A DNA stretch of 13,068 nt from JBBRLG01 sp038231495. GTDB taxonomy: Bacteria; Planctomycetota; Planctomycetia; Gemmatales; Gemmataceae. A program made the translations under genes and the position numbers. This document shows, one piece after another, positions 1 to 5,100 of the stretch (within the stretch, counting starts at the first letter, position 1; every line of letters begins with the position of its first letter). The DNA is taken from positions 1 through 13,068 of the forward strand of contig JBBRLG010000163.1 in the NCBI GenBank assembly GCA_038231495.1. The letters run 5' to 3'. Under the pieces are notes generated by a model, which had not been told where the DNA came from, ran no database searches, and saw only the letters and a list, made by a program, of their open reading frames with translations.

Positions 1-113
1 AACCGCCCGTCGCCGCACGCGCCCCGCTGGCGGGATTCTGGGGGGGTTCCCCCACCACCCGCGCCGCTTGCGGCTACGACAGCGAGGTTGTCAAACCGTA
101 GCGGAGTTCTCGC
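1..113. other. Non-coding, hairpin-rich leader upstream of mcrC
   Basis: No convincing gene is visible. Three small inverted repeats are packed here. CCCGC-TG-GCGGG lies at 23-34. TGGGGG (39-44) pairs with CCCCCA (49-54) around a GGTT loop, and outer CGGG (31-34) can pair with CCCG (58-61). One copy of the recurring palindrome GCCGCTTGCGGC lies at 63-74. A frame stays open from the window edge to a TAG at 99-101, but it runs through the repeats and its translation resembles no protein I know. It is therefore probably not the tail of an upstream gene. The hairpins could end transcription of whatever lies upstream, although no T-run follows them on the + strand. Confidence 0.6.
63..74. repeat. 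Intergenic palindrome GCCGCTTGCGGC, copy 1
   Basis: One of five copies of this imperfect palindrome seen in the window, all outside genes: 63-74, 1320-1331, 1352-1363 (inverted), 9866-9877 (inverted) and 12867-12878. The two copies with the best shared flanks extend to AAGCCGCAAGCGGCAA. Confidence 0.65.
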
Positions 114-1319
114 ATGGATGACGCTCCCGCCCGCCGTACGCTGGTCCTGACCGAACGAGTGCCGCGGGTCTGCCGACTGACACCCGCGGAGGCCGATTTC
201 CTTCTCCGAACGCAGCGCGGCCGGCTCGAACTGTTGCCGACCCGCCGGCGCAATAAGTATCGCCTCATGGCGACCGGCCACGTCGGCGTCGTCGTCGCGG
301 ACACGTTTCGCGTGGTAATTCGACCCAAGATTCCGCTGCGCAACTTGTATCACCTTGTCGATCCGGACGTGGCGCTGCCCGCGGAAACCGACACCGTGGC
401 GGCAACGCCGGGCGACGAAATCTTGACCTTCCTCGCCGGCCAGTTCGCCTCCCGGCTGCGCGAGCGCGTCGCGGCGGGGTTGCAGCGCGGCTACGCGGAG
501 CGCGAACACCAGGGGCCGGTTCTGCAAGGACGGCTCGACGTGTCGGCCCAGCTGCGCGACGCCGGGGCACACAAGGGTCAATTGCACTCTCACTTGGACG
601 ATTTCACGACGGACGTTGCCTGCAACCAGGTCTTGCGCGCGACGGTCGAACGGCTCTCAGCATCGCCGCTGGTCGCCGACGGAACGGCTGCGGAACTCCG
701 GCAAACCTTGCCTTGTTTCGCGGAAGTGCGGGACGTAGCGATAACGCCGGCCCTCCTCGACGCCGCGTGTGCCGACCGGACGGCGGAGGCGTACCGGCCA
801 CTCCTTGACCTGTGCCGGCTGTTGCTCGGCGGCCTGGGGTTACACGAAAAGGTCGGAACGCTGTCGGCACCGGCGTTTTTGCTCGACATGGAACAGGTGT
901 TCGAGCGTTACGTGACGCGCGGCGTGCAAGCGGCGTTTCCAGCCGGCAAACGTGCCAGCGCCTGCGTCCAGAAGTCGTACTCGTTTCACCACGCGGTCGC
1001 GGGTCAGCCGGATTTGCTCGTGCGGCCCGACGTGACGGTCGAGCGCGGCGGCAAGCCGTACCTGCTCGTCGATGCCAAGTGGAAGCGGACGGCCGGCCCG
1101 CGCGTGCCGACGGCGGACGTGTACCAGATGTTGGCGTATGCCGCGGGACTGGGCGTCGGCCGCGTGGTGCTCGTTTATCCGGGGAAGCGCGACCGCGTGT
1201 GGGAGTATGAACTGCTGCACGCGCCGGTGCGCGTCGAGGTGCGGACGCTGCGGGTGACGGGAACGGCCGCGGCGTGCCGGCGGTCGCTGCGCCGGTTCGG
1301 GCGCGCGCTGCGCGGCTGA
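114..1319 (+). CDS. mcrC: McrC-family nuclease subunit of a type IV (McrBC-like) restriction system
   Basis: This 401-residue protein resembles McrC, the endonuclease partner of the GTPase McrB in restriction of modified DNA; E. coli McrC is about 348 residues. The N-terminal half has the features expected of the family, including a GPVLQGRLDV segment. The C-terminal half carries a PD-(D/E)xK nuclease core: D300 in QPDLL, then D320-A-K322 in LLVDAKWK, followed by ADVYQMLAYA, a helix typical of McrC. The ATG at 114 is supported by GGAG at 103-106. In the McrBC system McrB recognises methylated DNA and translocates using GTP, while McrC cuts. No McrB is visible here. A strong hairpin starts one base after the stop, so mcrC is the last gene of its transcript and any McrB or other AAA+ partner would lie before the window. 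The family call is firm; substrate specificity cannot be told. Confidence 0.88.
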   Translation: MDDAPARRTLVLTERVPRVCRLTPAEADFLLRTQRGRLELLPTRRRNKYRLMATGHVGVVVADTFRVVIRPKIPLRNLYHLVDPDVALPAETDTVAATPGDEILTFLAGQFASRLRERVAAGLQRGYAEREHQGPVLQGRLDVSAQLRDAGAHKGQLHSHLDDFTTDVACNQVLRATVERLSASPLVADGTAAELRQTLPCFAEVRDVAITPALLDAACADRTAEAYRPLLDLCRLLLGGLGLHEKVGTLSAPAFLLDMEQVFERYVTRGVQAAFPAGKRASACVQKSYSFHHAVAGQPDLLVRPDVTVERGGKPYLLVDAKWKRTAGPRVPTADVYQMLAYAAGLGVGRVVLVYPGKRDRVWEYELLHAPVRVEVRTLRVTGTAAACRRSLRRFGRALRG

Positions 1320-1363
1320 GCCGCTTGCGGCGTTGCGGGGAAGACCGCAACGCCGCAAGCGGC
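1320..1363. terminator. Perfect 19-bp inverted repeat directly after mcrC
   Basis: The arms 1320-1338 and 1345-1363 are perfect reverse complements (19 bp) around a six-base loop, GGAAGA. Each arm contains one copy of the palindrome GCCGCTTGCGGC (1320-1331) or its complement (1352-1363). The stem begins one base after the mcrC stop codon. It should form a very stable RNA hairpin that could block 3'-exonucleases or pause polymerase. No T-run follows, so it is not a textbook intrinsic terminator on its own. Confidence 0.6.
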
Positions 1364-1405
1364 AAGAGGCTGGTCATACATTCGCCCGGCGTTCGTCTAA
1401 CTTTG

Positions 1406-1458
1406 TTGGGAGCGCCCGTCCGCGGGAGGGAGCCCAATTCCGCAGCTCCCAATTTTTT
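1406..1458 (+). terminator. Probable intrinsic terminator or attenuator between mcrC and the sigma gene
   Basis: TTGGGAGC at 1406-1413 is the exact reverse complement of GCTCCCAA at 1445-1452, and the second arm is followed at once by six T residues (1453-1458). A second 5' arm, GGGAGC at 1428-1433, can pair with the same 3' arm with an 11-base loop. A small CCCG/CGGG stem (1415-1418 with 1423-1426) fits inside the larger loop. A stem followed by a T-run is the signature of Rho-independent termination on the + strand. It most likely ends the mcrC transcript. If the sigma promoter lies upstream, the competing arms could instead act as an attenuator. Confidence 0.5.
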
Positions 1459-1507
1459 CACCGGCGGCAATCCGACGCGCGCGTGTCCTCGTCTATAGGG
1501 TGACGGT

Positions 1508-2062
1508 ATGAGCAGACCTGCCACGAGTGTGTGTGCCCGGCCGAAATCAGAAGCTCCTCCGGGCGAGACGCCGGGCGAACTCCTGTTGCGCACGTTCTCC
1601 GATATGCGCGACGAACTGGTCTCAACCCTCTGGTTCGTGCTCGGAAGCCAGGAGGACGCGCAGGACGTGGCCCAGGAGGCGTTCCTGCGGTGCTGGCGGA
1701 CCCAGGAGGGTTTGCCAGACATCCTCAACCTGCGGGCCTGGATCTTCCGGGTCGGTCTGAACGCGGCGAAGGATTTGCAACGGAGTGCCTGGCGCCGCCG
1801 CGTCAAACCTTTGTTGGGAGCCGACAACATGCCGATGCCGAATGCCACCGCGCCCGCGACCGCGCTCGAGGACCAGGAGTCCCTCGCCCAACTCCGCCAG
1901 GCTCTCTTGCACCTGCGCCCGGAGGAGAAGGAAGTCTTCCTGTTACGTCAAAACGGCGAACTGACTTACGAGCAGATCGCCGACCTGCACAACCGCCCAG
2001 TCGGGACCATCAAGACGCAGATGCGCAGCGCCCTGCAAAAGCTGCGGAAGGTTTTGGGTTAG
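1508..2062 (+). CDS. ECF-type RNA polymerase sigma factor
   Basis: This 184-residue protein is a sigma-70 factor of the extracytoplasmic-function class and should direct RNA polymerase to a dedicated set of promoters. Region 2 spans about residues 25-98, with the region 2.2 core DAQDVAQEAFLRCWR at 50-64 and the -10-reading helix RAWIFRVGLNAAKDLQ at 76-91. A short linker leads to region 4 (about 125-184), with the helix-turn-helix TYEQIADLHNRPVGTIKTQM at 153-172. There is no region 1 or 3, as expected of the class. AGGG at 1497-1500 lies seven bases before the ATG and supports this start. The next gene begins with a zinc-finger anti-sigma domain, so the two are very probably a sigma/anti-sigma pair. 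The final helix RSALQKLRKVLG is complete, so the gene is intact. Target promoters cannot be determined from this window. Confidence 0.95.
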   Translation: MSRPATSVCARPKSEAPPGETPGELLLRTFSDMRDELVSTLWFVLGSQEDAQDVAQEAFLRCWRTQEGLPDILNLRAWIFRVGLNAAKDLQRSAWRRRVKPLLGADNMPMPNATAPATALEDQESLAQLRQALLHLRPEEKEVFLLRQNGELTYEQIADLHNRPVGTIKTQMRSALQKLRKVLG

Positions 2063-2068
2063 CGATAT

Positions 2069-2109
2069 GCGACCGTCGGTCACCGCTCCCTTACGGTCGC
2101 GGCTCTGAC
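2069..2109. repeat. Probable dispersed intergenic repeat between sigma and anti-sigma genes
   Basis: GCGACCGT (2069-2076) and ACGGTCGC (2093-2100) are perfect reverse complements around a 16-base loop. The core CCGCTCCCTTACGGTCGCGG (2083-2102) would translate in one frame to LPYGRGSD. From memory, this spurious peptide recurs in annotated planctomycete and acidobacterial proteins, which suggests a dispersed genomic repeat. It fills most of the 66-base gap between the sigma factor and its partner, so a transcript covering both genes would carry this stem-loop between them. The multi-copy nature is recalled and not shown by this window, which has one copy. Confidence 0.5.
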
Positions 2110-2128
2110 AACGCCCGGAGAGAATGTC

Positions 2129-5100
2129 ATGCACAGCTGCGAAAGCTGCCAGAATCTGTTGCTGGAATCCCTGTACGGCCTGCTGGACGACGCCGACCAG
2201 CAACCGTTGCAGGCCCACCTCGTCGGCTGCGCTGCCTGCCAGGCGGCCCTCGCCCAGGTGCAGAAACAGCAGCACCTCTTCGCCGCCGCGGCCAAGCTGG
2301 AATTCCCCGCCGTGCGCTTTGTCGAGCCGGCGAAGGAACCGGCCCCCGCCCCGCGCCTACCCCTGCCGAAGCCGGCCGCGGTCCGCCCCTGGCGGCGCTG
2401 GGCGTCGGCCGCCGCGCTGTGGCTCACCGCCGTCGGCTTCACGCAATGGGTGCTCTCCGCGTCGGTCATGCTAATTCTCTTCGCCATTGCCGGCAGCATC
2501 GCCTGGTTCGGCAGTGACTATGCCTGTGCCCAGGACGCCGTCGTCCAACACAAGGTCGAGGTGGCGCTGTTGGCGGACCAGGAAAAGGCCGCCGCGGCCG
2601 GCCGGGCGGAACTCGACCGCAAGCTGCCGGAGACGTTTGCCGCCATCCACAGCGATTTCCGCGAAAAGCAGCTCCGCGTCGTCGTCACCGGGCCGGCCAC
2701 CGTGCAACCGGGCGCGCGCAACGTCTACCACGTCGCCGCGACGGACCTCAACTACGCCCCGACCGACGCGACCGTTTCCGCCCAACTCATGAACGGCGAC
2801 AAGAAGGTCGGTGCCCCGATCGCCGGGACCGCCACCGCTCAGCCGGGCAACTACGTCGTGAACCTGCCCGCCGACCTGCCCGTCAAGCTCGGCAGCGTCC
2901 TCGACGTGCGCGTGTCCGCCGACCGGCCAAACGGCGCCAGGGCCGACGTGCGCGAAGAGCTGTGCCTGGCCGCGGCCCCGGTCTACGTCGCGAACCTGAC
3001 GACTGACAAGCCGATGTATCAGCCGGGCGAAGAGGTGTATTTCCACGCGCTGACACTCGACCGGGCGACGCTCAAGCCGGCCCAGGAAGAGTTGCGCTAC
3101 CACTTCTACCTGACGACGCCGCACGGCGAAAAGAAGGACGTGCTGAGCGGCGGCAACGGCATCGTTTTGGCCGACACCCTCGATAACTTCCAGTACGTGA
3201 ACGGCCCCGACCAGAAACCGCTCCGCGGCGTGAGCGCCGGCAAGTACCAGCTCGACCGGGAGGCGGAGGGCGGCGAGTACACGCTGACCTTGCTCGAAGA
3301 GCGCAACCGCTTCCCCGCCCAGGAGCGCAAGTTCATCGTCAACCGCTACCAGAAGCCACAGCTGAACAAGGAGCTGAATTTCGGCAAGAAGAGTTACGGC
3401 GTCGGCGAAGAAGTGACCGCCCGTTGCAAGGCGACCGACACGCGCAATTTGCCGGTCAAGAACCAGGCAGTTGCCGCCACGGTGCTGATCGACGGCAAGA
3501 ACTACGACGCCAACGGCCGGGAAACCAAGGTCGATTTGCACGCCCGGACCGACGCAGAGGGGATCGTCAACGTCCGCTTCAAGCTGCCCGCGGAGATTGA
3601 CCGCGGCCTGGCGAGTTTGACGGTGAAGTTCCAGGACGGTGCCAACGTCGAGAGCATCGTCCGCCCGATTCCGCTTGTGCTGAAGAAGCTCAACGTCGAA
3701 TTTTTCCCCGAAGGCGGCGAGTTGGTCGCGGGGCTGCAAAACCGCGTGTACTTCCAGGTGCGGACGCCCTTGGACAAACCGGCGGACCTCAAGGGCCGAC
3801 TGCTGGAGGACGGCACGCCGACAGCGGTGCAGCTGGAGACGCTCAACGACGCCAAGGAGCCGGGCGTCAACCAGGGCATGGGCGTCTTCACGTTCACGCC
3901 GAAAGCCGGGCACGCTTACGAAGTCCAGGCCGAGGCTCCGGCGGGTGTGACGCAGCGCTTCGCACTGCCGGAATTGAAGAAAGATGGCGTGGTGCTGACC
4001 ATTGACGAGAGCGTGGTCCGGGCCGACAAGCCGACGATCGCGGTCAAGGTGTACAGCACCAAGCCGCGGGCGCTGGTGGTCGGGGCTTACTGCCGCGGCC
4101 TGTTACTGGACACCGTGCGGTTGGAAAAAGGCCAGACCGAGGCGACGCTGCAACCGGGCACGCCGGCCGGCGGCGTCTGTCGCGTCACCGTCTTCGAGGA
4201 ACTGGAAGGCCAGGGCAACGGCCGCCGGGAAGTGCAACCCATCGCCGAGCGGTTGATCTACCGCGCGCCGGTGGAAAACGTGACGCTGGCCTTGCACCCG
4301 GACCAGTCGAGCTACCAGCCCGGCCAGAAGGTAAAGATGACCGTCGAGGCGGTGAACGAGAAGGACGAGCCGGCCGCCGCGGTCCTCCTGCTCCGCGTCG
4401 TGGACAAGCGCGTCGTGACGCTGGCCGACGAAAAGACGGCCCGCAGTATGCCGACGCATTTTCTGCTGACGACCGAGGTGCGCCGCGCCGAAGACCTGGA
4501 ATACGCCGACTTCCTGCTCGGCCCGCAGGAGAAGGCGCATCAGGCGCTGGACCTGCTGTTGGGCACGCAGGGCTGGCGGCGGTTCGCGGAGCAGGACCCG
4601 GCCAAGTTCCGCAAGCTGCACAACGACTCCGCCGAGGCCGAGCGACTGGTGTGCCTCTTCGGCGGCTCGGAGCCGCAAACGACCGACTTCGTCGACCAGG
4701 AAATCCAGAAGGCCACGGACCATTACCAGGCGGAGGTGCAACGGCTTGCGGACACGCAGACCCATGCCAAGGACCAACGCCAGTCTGCCTCGGCCGACGT
4801 GGGTTACCTTGCCGCGGTCGCCAAGGTCGCCCAGTATCGTGCCTACTTCGACGATGTAAACCGCTGGCTTTTCCCCGGCCTGGGAGTGCTATTGGCAGGC
4901 ATCGTCGTGGGCAGCGTGGTACTCGGCCTGGTGCGAAAAGCGCGGCGGGCGCTCCCGTATTTCGCCGCCGCCGCCTTGAGTGCCGTGGTCCTGGCGGTCG
5001 GGCTGGAAGTCTACGTGTCCCACCAGGCCAACGAGCCATTCGCCAGCGGGAAGCTAGCGGAGGACGGGCAGCAGGTCGCTGTGGTGCCTCCCGCGTCCGG

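Noticed and set aside
3..101. Possible 3' end of an upstream protein reading to the TAG at 99
   Set aside because: The frame crosses a palindromic repeat and several hairpins, and the roughly 32 residues resemble no known protein tail. Sequence upstream of the window is needed to decide.
1466..1496. ECF-like autoregulatory promoter (GCAAT ... CGTCTA) before the sigma gene
   Set aside because: The -35 match is poor, and transcription would start almost at the start codon, leaving the ribosome binding site at 1497-1500 outside the RNA.
1401..1822. 13-base direct repeat CTTTGTTGGGAGC at 1401-1413 and 1810-1822
   Set aside because: The second copy is inside the sigma coding sequence, and the flanks do not match beyond it. 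A chance match is the simplest explanation.
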